DNA of 64,000 bases from Pseudomonas fluorescens (GTDB lineage Bacteria > Pseudomonadota > Gammaproteobacteria > Pseudomonadales > Pseudomonadaceae): NCBI RefSeq assembly GCF_000802965.1, contig NZ_JSAK01000019.1:1-64000 (forward strand), read 5' to 3'. Within the stretch, counting starts at the first letter, position 1, and every line of letters starts with the position of its first letter. This document shows positions 50,836 to 59,337 of this stretch, piece after piece. Below the pieces are notes generated by a model that searched no databases, had not been told where the DNA came from, and worked only from the letters and a program-made list of their open reading frames with translations. A program made the translations under genes and the position numbers.

Positions 50836-50928
50836 TTACGCATCTCAAACTGCCACTATCGTGCCGTTGCCTGTTTTTGGCGTCGATAGCCTGGTTCAAG
50901 GACAGAAACCGCCCCCCGTGCCGGAGTC

Positions 50929-51411
50929 ATGTTGGAAAACTACTATCGCGAGCTGGTGTGTTTCCTGAACGCCAAGCTCGGCAACCGTCAGGTCGCCGAA
51001 GATGTGGTGCATGACGCTTATCTGCGGGTCCTGGAACGCTCCAGCGACACGCCGATCGAGCAGCCGCGAGCCTTTCTTTATCGCACCGCGCTGAACCTGG
51101 TGATCGACGATCACCGGCGCAATGCCTTGCGTCAGGTCGAGTCGCTGGAAGTGCTCGACAATGAAGAACGCTATTTCAGTCCGTCCCCCCTCAGCAGCCT
51201 CGATCACGGCCAGCGCCTCGACATGCTCCAGCGTGCCTTGGCCGAACTGCCTCGGTTGTGTCGCGAGAGTTTCCTGCTGCGCAAGATCGAAGGTTTGTCG
51301 CACCCGGAGATCGCCGAACAGCTAGGCATTTCCAAGGCGCTGGTCGAAAAGCACATCGTCAATGCGATGAAGCATTGCCGGGTGCGGATGCTGCAATGGG
51401 ATGCCCATTGA
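50929..51411 (+). CDS. fpvI: ECF sigma-70 factor, FpvI-like
   Basis: A 160-residue FecI-type extracytoplasmic-function sigma factor. Region 2 is 'LGNRQVAEDVVHDAYLRVLE' and region 4 is 'ELPRLCRESFLLRKIEGLSHPEIAEQLGISKALVEKHI'. Its length equals FpvI (159 in PAO1) rather than PvdS (187), and it lies between pvdR and pvdA exactly as fpvI does in PAO1. FpvI drives fpvA when FpvA binds ferripyoverdine. The anti-sigma partner fpvR is absent from its usual place. GGAG lies 4 nt before the ATG. It could be another iron-starvation sigma, but context favours FpvI. Confidence 0.78.
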   Translation: MLENYYRELVCFLNAKLGNRQVAEDVVHDAYLRVLERSSDTPIEQPRAFLYRTALNLVIDDHRRNALRQVESLEVLDNEERYFSPSPLSSLDHGQRLDMLQRALAELPRLCRESFLLRKIEGLSHPEIAEQLGISKALVEKHIVNAMKHCRVRMLQWDAH

Positions 51412-51434
51412 TCTTCGCGATCATCTGTTCTTGT

Positions 51435-51458
51435 TAAATTTTATTTCACTGTCCTCGT
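51435..51458 (+). promoter_or_regulatory. PvdS iron-starvation box for pvdA
   Basis: TAAAT (51435-51439), 16 bp, CGT (51456-51458): an exact consensus match about 100 bp before the pvdA start. Confidence 0.85.
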
Positions 51459-51556
51459 TCCTAATCAACAGACGACCTGCTGTCCTGCTCAAGGCTGGTC
51501 AGGTCACTTAGGCTTATCTCCCCGCCGCTCGGGGGTTTCTCCAGAGGACACTGGAA

Positions 51557-52894
51557 ATGACACAGGCAATTGCATCGCCCATCGTTCACGACCTGATCGG
51601 CGTCGGTTTCGGCCCTTCGAACCTGGCGCTGGCCATCGCTCTGCAAGAGCGCGGGCTGAGCCAGGGCGAGCTGGATGTACTGTTTCTCGACAAGCAAGCC
51701 AACTACAGCTGGCATGGCAACACCCTGTCGACCCAGAGCGAGTTGCAGATTTCCTTCCTCAAGGACCTGGTGACCCTGCGCAACCCGACCAGCCCTTACT
51801 CGTTCGTCAATTACCTCAAGGCCCACGCACGCCTGGTGGACTTCATCAACCTCGGCACCTTCTATCCGTGCCGCATGGAGTACAACGACTACCTGCGCTG
51901 GGTCGCTGCTCAGTTCGACAAGCAGAGCCGGTACGGCGAAGAGGTGCTGACCATCGAGCCGGTGCTGCACAACCAGCAGGTCGAAGCATTGCGGGTGATT
52001 TCTCGCGACGCCACCGGGCATCAACAGGTGCGCACCACCCGTTCGGTGGTGGTCAGCGCCGGCGGCACCCCGCGCATTCCTGAGGCGTTCAAGGCACTGA
52101 AAGATGACGGTCGCGTGTTCCATCACTCGCAGTACCTGGCGCAGATGGCCAAACAGCCGTGCGTGAACAACCAGCCGATGAGCATCGCGATCATCGGCGG
52201 CGGTCAGAGTGCGGCGGAAGCCTTTATCGATTTGAATGACAGCTTCCCGTCGGTGCAGGTGGACATGATCCTCCGTGGTTCGGCGCTGAAACCGGCGGAC
52301 GACAGCCCGTTCGTCAACGAAGTGTTCTCGCCGGAATTCACCGACCTGGTGTTCCAGCAGGAAAGCAGCGAGCGTGAGCGTCTGGTCAACGAGTACCACA
52401 ACACCAACTATTCGGTGGTGGACATCGACCTGATCGAGCGCATCTACGGGATCTTCTACCGGCAGAAAGTCTCGGGCATTGCCCGTCATGCGTTCCGCAC
52501 CCTGACCACTATCGAAAAGGCCACCGCCACCGAGCGCGGCATTGAACTGGTGGTGCGCAACAATGCGAACGGTGAAGTCACGGTTCGGCATTACGACGCT
52601 GTGGTGTTGGCCACCGGTTACGAACGCCAGATGCACCGCAAATTGCTGGCGCCGCTGGAGCAGTACCTGGGGGATTTCGAGGTCGATCGCCATTACAAAC
52701 TGATCACCGACGAGCGCTGCAAGGCTGGCATTTATATGCAGGGCTTCTGCCAGGCCAGCCATGGTCTGAGCGACACCTTGTTGTCGATCCTGCCGATTCG
52801 CGCCGATGAGATCGCCGGGTCGTTGTATGACCATGGCAAGCATCGAGGGCATGGCCGGTCGGTGGTGGATTTGTTGTTGGCGACTGCCAGCTGA
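51557..52894 (+). CDS. pvdA: L-ornithine N5-monooxygenase
   Basis: A 445-residue flavin N-hydroxylase making N5-hydroxyornithine, the hydroxamate precursor for the last two NRPS modules. The FAD site 'GVGFGPSNLALAIAL' is at 15-29, the NADPH site 'IIGGGQSAAEAF' is near 215, and 'VVLATGYE' is near 355. Its length matches PAO1 PvdA (443). AGAGGA lies 8 nt upstream of the ATG, and a perfect PvdS box precedes it. In PAO1 pvdQ is next to it; here the next feature is a GC hairpin and a REP. Confidence 0.94.
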   Translation: MTQAIASPIVHDLIGVGFGPSNLALAIALQERGLSQGELDVLFLDKQANYSWHGNTLSTQSELQISFLKDLVTLRNPTSPYSFVNYLKAHARLVDFINLGTFYPCRMEYNDYLRWVAAQFDKQSRYGEEVLTIEPVLHNQQVEALRVISRDATGHQQVRTTRSVVVSAGGTPRIPEAFKALKDDGRVFHHSQYLAQMAKQPCVNNQPMSIAIIGGGQSAAEAFIDLNDSFPSVQVDMILRGSALKPADDSPFVNEVFSPEFTDLVFQQESSERERLVNEYHNTNYSVVDIDLIERIYGIFYRQKVSGIARHAFRTLTTIEKATATERGIELVVRNNANGEVTVRHYDAVVLATGYERQMHRKLLAPLEQYLGDFEVDRHYKLITDERCKAGIYMQGFCQASHGLSDTLLSILPIRADEIAGSLYDHGKHRGHGRSVVDLLLATAS

Positions 52895-52901
52895 CATCTT
52901 C

Positions 52902-52919
52902 GGCGGCCTTGAGGCCGCC
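52902..52919 (+). terminator. GC-rich hairpin after pvdA
   Basis: GGCGGCC-TTGA-GGCCGCC, 7 bp after the pvdA stop, without a following T-run. It may be a weak or Rho-assisted 3' end. Confidence 0.4.
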
Positions 52920-53010
52920 ATCGCCAGCAAGCCAGCTCCCACAGTTTGATCTTTGGGCAAAATATTTGTGTTCACTGAAGATCCCTGTGGGAGCTGGCTT
53001 GCCAGCGATG
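52919..53010. repeat. REP doublet (family B)
   Basis: CATCGCCAGCAAGCCAGCTC and its inverted copy ending in GCCAGCGATG. It takes up the left part of the 308-bp gap 52895-53202; the right part (53011-53202) holds the TAGGA/TCCTA element at 53123 and no gene. Confidence 0.85.
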
Positions 53011-53122
53011 AGGCCCTGAAGAACCCTACAACTTTTGATTCCTGAACCCGTCCTGAAGAACCCCGCGATTCCCCCAACGAACCCCAGCGCTGCGTAACGC
53101 GTAGCCAACGGGGCTCGGGATT

Positions 53123-53136
53123 TAGGAAAAGTCCTA
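53123..53136. promoter_or_regulatory. Candidate BvgA-type response-regulator site
   Basis: TAGGA-AAAG-TCCTA is an inverted repeat; TAGGAAA is the complement of the TTTCCTA heptad recognised by BvgA-family regulators. It lies 67 bp before the first gene of the phosphorelay cluster, which suggests autoregulation. Confidence 0.45.
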
Positions 53137-53202
53137 CAGAAAGCTCAAAGGGTCTTCCGTAGCCTTGCAGCCTCAATAATCTGCCGCGCTTCGGGGGCCA
53201 CG

Positions 53203-53676
53203 GTGTCGAGCAAGTCCTTGCGTATCCTGATCGCTGACGAACAACACTTTAATTGCCTCAGAATCGAACGCTGCTTCAATCAGCTCGGGTACTTCCGTGT
53301 GGCTCCAGTGCACTGCCTCGAAGAGCTGCTGACGCTGGTGTGCTTCGCGAGCGAGCCATTCGATCTGCTGGTCGTCAACGCCGCGTTGGGGGGAGGGAAG
53401 TTGGATGTGCTCGACTTCTGCCTCGATAACCGGCAGTTGGAGCGGGTGTTGATCTACGACGGCCGGGCGGCGCAGCTACCCGGCATTGCGGCCGGCGAGC
53501 AACGAAAGGTTCAGATTAGCCACGCGTTGCTGCCCGATCTGGCAGCGATCCAGCGCTTGATGGATCGTGGATCGCTGCGTGCCGTTCGTCGGCACTGTCA
53601 TTTCTGTCAGGTAGTTCGCCCCGGCATTCCATGCAAAAGTCTATGCGCAGCCGCTGCGTCTAACCCGGGCCTTTAG
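53203..53676 (+). CDS. Degenerate receiver-domain protein preceding a BvgAS-like system
   Basis: A 157-residue protein whose first 110 residues look like a CheY-type receiver: 'LRILIADEQHFNCLRIERCFNQLGY' keeps the acidic pair (Asp12, Glu13), but the phospho-acceptor position in 'FDLLVVNAAL' appears to be Asn59. It is probably not phosphorylated in the normal way. The tail (about 125-157) is cysteine- and alanine-rich and unlike a receiver. The start is a GTG with a GGGG stretch upstream, so it is uncertain. It is followed closely by a LuxR-type regulator and a hybrid kinase on the same strand, suggesting a regulatory accessory. Confidence 0.6.
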   Translation: MSSKSLRILIADEQHFNCLRIERCFNQLGYFRVAPVHCLEELLTLVCFASEPFDLLVVNAALGGGKLDVLDFCLDNRQLERVLIYDGRAAQLPGIAAGEQRKVQISHALLPDLAAIQRLMDRGSLRAVRRHCHFCQVVRPGIPCKSLCAAAASNPGL

Positions 53677-53711
53677 TGCCCAATCGTCGTGTTTTTGCAC
53701 AGGGAGTTGCC

Positions 53712-54338
53712 ATGAAGTCAGTGCTGATTGTGGACGATCACCCGGTGATTCGCGGCGCGGTCAAAATCGTTCTCAAGCAGGAAGGGTACAAGCGCATTTA
53801 CGAAGCCGACAGCGGTAACGAAGTGTTGCCGATGATCCGTGAGCACCGGCCCGATCTGGTCGTGCTGGACCTGAATATCCCATCCCTCGACGGATTGGAT
53901 GTGCTGGCGCGGATAAAGGCCGGTGAGGTGCCGTGTCGCGTCGTGGTCTTCACCTCTCAGGAACCGATGTTTTATCAGGAACGCTGCATGCGCGCGGGTG
54001 CCTCGGCTTATGTGGCGAAGACCAACGATTTACAGCACTTGCACAAGGCCGTGCACGCGGTGATGTCGGGGTACACCTATTTCACCCGGCTGCCCTCGAG
54101 TTCGGTGTCGCTGAGCACGTTGCAACGCAGCGAAAAAGAGTTGATCGACAAGCTCTCGGATCGCGAGCTGACCATTTTTCAGCACCTGGCCCGGGGCATC
54201 AGTAACAAGGCGATCGCCGAAATCATGCATTTGAGTCACAAGACCGTCAGCACCTACAAAACCCGCTTGACGGAAAAGCTCAACGTGGAGTCGTCGGTGC
54301 ATTTGCGCGACCTTGCCCGACGCAATCATTTGATCTGA
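53712..54338 (+). CDS. LuxR/NarL-type response regulator (BvgA/EvgA-like)
   Basis: A 208-residue response regulator. The receiver has Asp8/Asp9, phospho-acceptor Asp53 ('VVLDLNIPSLDG'), Thr81 and Lys103; the C-terminal LuxR helix-turn-helix ('LSDRELTIFQHLARGISNKAIAEIMHLSHKTVSTYKTRL') covers about 145-200. AGGGAG upstream fixes the ATG at 53712. The stop codon directly precedes the kinase start (TGA-ATG), so the pair is co-translated. It most resembles BvgA/EvgA/FimZ regulators; targets are unknown. Confidence 0.88.
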   Translation: MKSVLIVDDHPVIRGAVKIVLKQEGYKRIYEADSGNEVLPMIREHRPDLVVLDLNIPSLDGLDVLARIKAGEVPCRVVVFTSQEPMFYQERCMRAGASAYVAKTNDLQHLHKAVHAVMSGYTYFTRLPSSSVSLSTLQRSEKELIDKLSDRELTIFQHLARGISNKAIAEIMHLSHKTVSTYKTRLTEKLNVESSVHLRDLARRNHLI

Positions 54339-57300
54339 ATGAACGCCTACCCACGTCTGTTCGGCCTGCTGAATCTTTTGTTGCCGTTGCTTTGCCTATG
54401 GGCATCGAGTGCCGGTGCGCAGCCACAATCCCTGACGCTACTGGGGCGATCCAGCGTCGAAGGTTTTAGCGCCGGACTCTCGGGCGCAGATTCGCGCTGG
54501 CTGCAGCAAAAGGGTCGACTGGTGCTGGCCGTGTCCGCACCGGACTATCCGCCCTTCGAGTTCAACGTCGAGGGTAAGCTGTTCGAGGGGGTGACCGCAG
54601 ATTACGCCGGTCTGCTGCGACAGCTGTTGAAGGTGGAGGTCGAGGTTCAACGCTACCCGTCGCGAGCAGACGCGGTGCGGGCGATCAAGCAAGGCGAAGC
54701 GGACTTGCTGGGTACGGCCAATCGTTTCGAGGCGGAAGATCGGCAATTGCAGATGTCTCGCGCCTACGCGGTGGATCAGCCGGTGTTGGTGACCCGCACC
54801 GATTCGCCTTCGGTGCCGGACCCGACGCTGACCGGCAAACGCCTGGCGATGCTGTATCACTATTTGCCCGAACAAAACGTGCAGCATTTTTATCCACAAG
54901 CGGATGTGCGACTGTTTCCCTCGACGCTGGCAGCGGTGGGTGCCGTAGCGTTCGGTCAGGCAGACGTCTATCTGGGCGACGCGATCAGTGCCCATTACTT
55001 GATCAGTAAAAATTACCTCAACAACGTTCAGTTGGCGGATTTCTCGCGGATGGAATCCGGGCGTTTCGCCTTTGCGATGGCCCGGGACAACGTGCAGCTG
55101 TTGCGCATCGTCAACCAGGCGCTGGCGGCGGTCACGCCCAGTGAACAGATGAATATCCTGCGGCGTTGGGGAGCCTACGGGTTATCCATGCCGGGCACTC
55201 AATCACTGCAATTGAGCGTGACCGAACAGCGCTGGCTGAATGCGCACCCGCGTGTGCGGGTGGCGATCAACGAAAATGTCCCGCCGATTTCGTTCATCGA
55301 CAGTGAAGGCAAGTTACGCGGGATCAGCGTGCAAGTGCTGGCGAAAATCACCCAGCGAACCGGCCTGCAATTCGATATCCAGTCCATGCAGTCGGTGGCC
55401 GAGATGCTTACGGGCATCAAAGATGGCCAGGTCGACGTGCTGGCTGGTATCGGCCTCAGTTCTCAGCGTGAAGAGGCGTTGCTTTTCACCCGGGCATTCC
55501 TGACCAGTCCGTCAGTACTGGTCACCCGCATAGCACCGGACAGCCCGAAAACCCTGGATGAGATGGACGGAAAAACCCTGGCACTGACCCAGGGCAATAT
55601 CGTCGGCGAGTTCATTCGAAAACACTTCCCGGGGATCCGTTGTGTGGATGCGCCACTGTCGGCCGAGGCCATGGAAATGGTCGCTCAGGGCAAGGCCGAC
55701 GGGGGCATCAACTCATTGATCAGCGCCCGTTACCTGATTTCCCGGCAATACCGCGATCGCCTCCAAGTGACCAGTACCGTGGGCACCGACCCTGCTCGCA
55801 GCACCCTGGCAACCGGTCGTGAAGCCATCGAGTTGCATTCGATTCTGGACAAGGCCTTGCTGAGTATTCCCCCAGAGGAAATTGACGAGTTGGTTCAACC
55901 CTGGCGCAATGATTTGCTGGTGGAACAAAGCTATTGGCTGCGCAATCGACAGACGATTCTTCAGGCGTTTGCCGTCGCTGGCGTCTTGCTTTTGCTCGCA
56001 TTGGGCGGGATGGTCTGGCAGCGTCGGCAGATCCGTCAGCGCCAGCAATTGTTGGTTCAATTGCAGGACGCCAAGGTCGCTGCCGACGATGCCAACCGGG
56101 CCAAGACTACGTTTCTGGCGACCATGAGCCACGAAATCCGTACACCGATGAATGCTCTGATCGGCATGCTGGAGCTGGCACTGAAACGAGCGGACGAAGG
56201 CTTTACCGACCGCGCTGCCATCGAAGTGGCGTCGAATGCCGGACAACAATTGCTGGGCTTGATCGGCGACATCCTCGACATTGCCCGCATCGAGTCGGGG
56301 CATTTGTCGTTGACGCCGGAACGGGCCAATTTGCAGGCGCTGGTGCAGTCGGTGTGCCGGGTCTTTGAAGGTCTGGCCCGGGAGAGGAATTTGAATTGGC
56401 GGGTTGAACTCGACGCGCGCAGCGATTGCGATGTGATGATTGATCCCACGCGCTTCAAGCAGGTGCTGTCGAATCTGTTGAGCAATGCCATCAAGTTCAC
56501 CCGTCAAGGTGAAGTCAGTCTGCGGCTGCGGGTGGACGCAGCGGCATCCGGGCGTTTGGCGGTTAATGTAGCCGTCGCAGACAGCGGCATCGGTATCAGT
56601 GAATACGACCAGAAACGATTGTTCAGCCCGTTCGTGCAGGCCGGCAACAGTCAGCAAACCGCTCGCCAGGGTTCCGGATTGGGACTGGTGATCAGCCGTA
56701 CCCTGTGCGAAATGATGGGGGGGCAATTGCTGCTCGACAGCGCCCTCGGGCGTGGCACGCGGGTAGATATCAACCTTGAACTGCTCGCGTTGCAACCGTT
56801 ACCCGCCATTGAGGTGGTGCAAAGTGAAGCGCAGACGCAGACCCGGCCGCTGACCGTTCTGGTGGTCGATGACTATCCGGCCAATCGCCTGCTGCTTTCA
56901 CGACAACTGCGCTTTCTGGGACATCAGGTTCTGGAAGCGGAGGATGGTCAGCAAGGTATTGAGCAGTGGCGTGAACACGAATTCGACCTGGTCATCACCG
57001 ACTGCAACATGCCGGTTTTCAGTGGTTATGAATTGGCGGGTGCAATACGCGATGAGGAGCGGTTCAACGGCCTTGCGTCCAGTCTGATTCTGGGCTTTAC
57101 CGCCAATGCACAAGCTGAGGAAAAGATTCGTTGTATCGAGGCCGGTATGGACGATTGTCTGTTCAAACCGATCCGCTTGGTGGACCTGAGTACCTGGCTG
57201 GCCAGCAGGTTTTCCAGCGAATCGGCCAGGGTCACCGCTGACACGCCAAACGCCGAAATCGATTTGACCGGGCTGGAGCACTACGTCGGCGCGGACCATG

Positions 57301-57578
57301 AGTTGATCACCCAATTGCTGCAAGACCTGGCCACCACCAACCGCGATGACCGCGAGCGTCTGCTACAAGTGCACGCCAGTGGTAATCACGATGGTTTGCA
57401 GGTATTGGCGCATCGCATCAAGGGCGGGGCGCTGATGGTCCGGGCGCTGAGTCTGGTCGAATGTTGCGAACAGCTGGAGCGTGCGTGCAGCGCGGGCAAC
57501 ACCTCACTGATCGACTCGGCCGTCGATCAGTTGCAGCACGCCATGCAGCGCCTGGACCACAGCCTGGGGCAGGCCTGA
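54339..57578 (+). CDS. BvgS/EvgS-like hybrid sensor histidine kinase
   Basis: A 1079-residue unorthodox kinase. A signal peptide is followed by two periplasmic solute-binding (SBP_bac_3/venus-flytrap) domains (about 45-290 and 295-520), one membrane segment near 545-565, a HisKA domain with His598 ('TMSHEIRTPMNALIG'), a HATPase ('GSGLGLVISRTLCEMMGG'), a receiver with Asp888 ('VITDCNMPVFSG') and an HPt domain with His1025 ('HRIKGGALMV'). The four-step phosphorelay would end on the LuxR-type regulator next to it. There is no PAS domain between membrane and kinase, unlike BvgS. The signal sensed is unknown. Confidence 0.9.
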   Translation: MNAYPRLFGLLNLLLPLLCLWASSAGAQPQSLTLLGRSSVEGFSAGLSGADSRWLQQKGRLVLAVSAPDYPPFEFNVEGKLFEGVTADYAGLLRQLLKVEVEVQRYPSRADAVRAIKQGEADLLGTANRFEAEDRQLQMSRAYAVDQPVLVTRTDSPSVPDPTLTGKRLAMLYHYLPEQNVQHFYPQADVRLFPSTLAAVGAVAFGQADVYLGDAISAHYLISKNYLNNVQLADFSRMESGRFAFAMARDNVQLLRIVNQALAAVTPSEQMNILRRWGAYGLSMPGTQSLQLSVTEQRWLNAHPRVRVAINENVPPISFIDSEGKLRGISVQVLAKITQRTGLQFDIQSMQSVAEMLTGIKDGQVDVLAGIGLSSQREEALLFTRAFLTSPSVLVTRIAPDSPKTLDEMDGKTLALTQGNIVGEFIRKHFPGIRCVDAPLSAEAMEMVAQGKADGGINSLISARYLISRQYRDRLQVTSTVGTDPARSTLATGREAIELHSILDKALLSIPPEEIDELVQPWRNDLLVEQSYWLRNRQTILQAFAVAGVLLLLALGGMVWQRRQIRQRQQLLVQLQDAKVAADDANRAKTTFLATMSHEIRTPMNALIGMLELALKRADEGFTDRAAIEVASNAGQQLLGLIGDILDIARIESGHLSLTPERANLQALVQSVCRVFEGLARERNLNWRVELDARSDCDVMIDPTRFKQVLSNLLSNAIKFTRQGEVSLRLRVDAAASGRLAVNVAVADSGIGISEYDQKRLFSPFVQAGNSQQTARQGSGLGLVISRTLCEMMGGQLLLDSALGRGTRVDINLELLALQPLPAIEVVQSEAQTQTRPLTVLVVDDYPANRLLLSRQLRFLGHQVLEAEDGQQGIEQWREHEFDLVITDCNMPVFSGYELAGAIRDEERFNGLASSLILGFTANAQAEEKIRCIEAGMDDCLFKPIRLVDLSTWLASRFSSESARVTADTPNAEIDLTGLEHYVGADHELITQLLQDLATTNRDDRERLLQVHASGNHDGLQVLAHRIKGGALMVRALSLVECCEQLERACSAGNTSLIDSAVDQLQHAMQRLDHSLGQA

Positions 57579-57589
57579 TAGGCAAACCT

Positions 57590-57693
57590 GTGGCGAGGGA
57601 GCTTGCTCCCGCTGGACGGCGCAGCAGTCCCCCTTCTTCATCAGGTGAAGAGGGGCCGCTTCGCGACCCAGCGGGAGCAAGCTCCCTCGCCAC
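57590..57693. repeat. REP doublet (family A)
   Basis: GTGGCGAGGGAGCTTGCTCC and inverted copy, between the convergent kinase and dkgB genes. Confidence 0.85.
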
Positions 57694-57721
57694 AGATACC
57701 TTTTTTTCGCAGGCCTGAGGC

Positions 57722-58525
57722 TTAATCCCAGTTCGGCGCGATGCCTTTCGGGCTGGTCAAGCGCTGGCCGCGATCCAGACTTGCGATCAACGCCATGTCG
57801 GCGTCGCTCAGCGTCAGCACGCAGGCTTTCAGGTTGCTGGCGAGGTTGTCGCGCTTGGTCGAGGAAGGGATCACTGCGTAACCCAGTTGCATCGCCCAGG
57901 CCAGGGTGACTTGAGCCGGTGTTGCTTGCAGGCGATCGGCGATTTGCAGGATCACCGAGTCCTTCAGGACTTCGCCGTAGGCCAGGGTCATGTACGACGT
58001 AATCTGAATGCCTTGGCTTTGTGCGAACTCGACGACTTTGCGGTTTTGCAGGTACGGATGCAGTTCGATCTGGTTGGTGGCGATGTGCTCGGCACCGACG
58101 GCGGCGATGGCTTGCTTCATCAGGTCGACGGTGAAGTTCGACACGCCGATCTGCCGAGTCAGGCCCAGGCGTTTGGCTTCGAGCAGGGCGCCCATGAATT
58201 CTTCCACCGGCACTTGGTCTTCGGGGGACGGCCAGTGAATCAGGGTCAGGTCCAGGTAATCAGTCTGCAGTTTTTGCAGGCTCTCCTTGAGGCTGTCGAT
58301 CAAGCGATCCCTGGCGAAGTTGGCGACCCAGATCTTGCTGGTGATGAACAGTTCTTCACGGGCAATGCCGCTGGCGGCGATGGCCTCACCGACTTCGGCT
58401 TCGTTCTCGTAGATTTGCGCGGTGTCGATGGCCCGGTAGCCCAGTTCCAGGCCGGTGCTTACCGAATCAATGACCACCTGGCCTTGCAAGCGAAAGGTGC
58501 CCAGGCCGAATTCGGGAATAGACAT
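57722..58525 (-). CDS. dkgB: Aldo/keto reductase DkgB (2,5-diketo-D-gluconate/methylglyoxal reductase)
   Basis: A 267-residue NADPH-dependent aldo/keto reductase, the same length as E. coli DkgB and very similar along its whole length ('FGLGTFRL', 'LTLIHWPSP', 'ITSYMTLAYG', 'VIPSSTKR'). The catalytic tetrad is Asp34, Tyr39, Lys64 and His97. It reduces 2,5-diketogluconate and other reactive carbonyls such as methylglyoxal. I chose ATG 58525 from the family N-terminus; the upstream open frame runs through repeat sequence. Confidence 0.9.
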   Translation of the reverse strand: MSIPEFGLGTFRLQGQVVIDSVSTGLELGYRAIDTAQIYENEAEVGEAIAASGIAREELFITSKIWVANFARDRLIDSLKESLQKLQTDYLDLTLIHWPSPEDQVPVEEFMGALLEAKRLGLTRQIGVSNFTVDLMKQAIAAVGAEHIATNQIELHPYLQNRKVVEFAQSQGIQITSYMTLAYGEVLKDSVILQIADRLQATPAQVTLAWAMQLGYAVIPSSTKRDNLASNLKACVLTLSDADMALIASLDRGQRLTSPKGIAPNWD

Positions 58526-58642
58526 GAATGACTCCAGAGGTTGCAGTGGGAATGGCCGCGAGTATCCGCGCCTGCATCCGTGAGAAAAACCGCTGGAGCG
58601 GCAAAGCAATGTTGACTGGAAATCAAAGATCAAAAGATAAAG

Positions 58643-58676
58643 ATCAAAAGATCGCAGCCTTCGGCAGCTCCTACAC
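58643..58676. repeat. Single REP unit (family C)
   Basis: ATCAAAAGATCGCAGCCTTC running into GGCAGCTCCTACA, a right arm only; it overlaps the stop codon of the thioesterase gene. Confidence 0.7.
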
Positions 58677-59213
58677 ACCCCGCGCCTCAAGAATCATGCA
58701 GGTCGTCGATCCCGTCGCATACAAGCGCCCATCCACGTCATAAATCCGCCCCTCGGCCAATGCCGTCGAACGCCCCAGATGCACAATCTTGCCCTCGGCC
58801 CGCACCGGTCCGCTGGCGTTGTTCAAGGCCCGCACATAGCTGATGCGCAGGTCCAGCGTCGTATAACCCTGGCCTTTTTTCAGCTGCGTATGGATCGCGC
58901 AGCCCATGCACGAATCCAGCAAAGTCGCGGCATAACCGCCGTGCACCGTGCCCAGCGGATTGTAATGCCGCGAATCCGGTGTGCCTTGAAAGACAAACAG
59001 CCCGGCGGACCATTCGATGGGGATGAAATCCATCAGCGTGCCAATGGGCGGCGAGGGCAGTTCGCCGTTGCCGATACCGTCGAAAAACTCGGCGGGCGAT
59101 AACGCGCTGACCTCAGCAAGGGACAAACTGCCAGGCCCCGCAAGGCGGGCGCGCATGGCCTGTTCCTGAGCGATCCATTGGGCGAGCGTGGCGTCGCGGT
59201 TTGGGCTTTGCAT
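58671..59213 (-). CDS. PaaI-like hotdog-fold thioesterase
   Basis: A 180-residue hotdog-fold acyl-CoA thioesterase of the PaaI/YigI type, with 'NPLGTVHGGYAATLLDSCMGCAIHT' carrying the HGG motif and a conserved Asp, then 'LDLRISYVRAL' and 'LAEGRIYDVDGRLYATGSTTCMI'. Two ATGs six bases apart are possible; the second (59213) has better spacing from GAGG. The extra N-terminal segment of about 50 residues is common in this subfamily. The substrate is unknown. The last codons and stop come from a REP arm, so the C-terminus may have been remodelled by repeat insertion. Confidence 0.82.
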   Translation of the reverse strand: MQSPNRDATLAQWIAQEQAMRARLAGPGSLSLAEVSALSPAEFFDGIGNGELPSPPIGTLMDFIPIEWSAGLFVFQGTPDSRHYNPLGTVHGGYAATLLDSCMGCAIHTQLKKGQGYTTLDLRISYVRALNNASGPVRAEGKIVHLGRSTALAEGRIYDVDGRLYATGSTTCMILEARGV

Positions 59214-59337
59214 GATCATGACCTCGGACAGTTCTGGGTATTATGGCTGTAATCCAGATCGATATTATGCCCGAAATAAAATCCCCGCCAGCCCCCCAAT
59301 CAGCTTGCTGCTTGCTGCTAAATACTTGCCGCTGCTC

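Larger units (their letters stand above)
50531..50928. other. Intergenic region between pvdR and fpvI
   Basis: A 398-bp divergent promoter region without a gene. From left to right it holds the pvdR PvdS box, a family C REP doublet and an A/T-rich Fur-like stretch before fpvI. In PAO1 the anti-sigma gene fpvR lies between these two genes; nothing like it remains here. Confidence 0.75.

Noticed and set aside
52902..53200. Possible tRNA or riboswitch in the pvdA downstream gap
   Set aside because: The hairpins there are a GC stem and a REP doublet; no cloverleaf or known aptamer core is visible.
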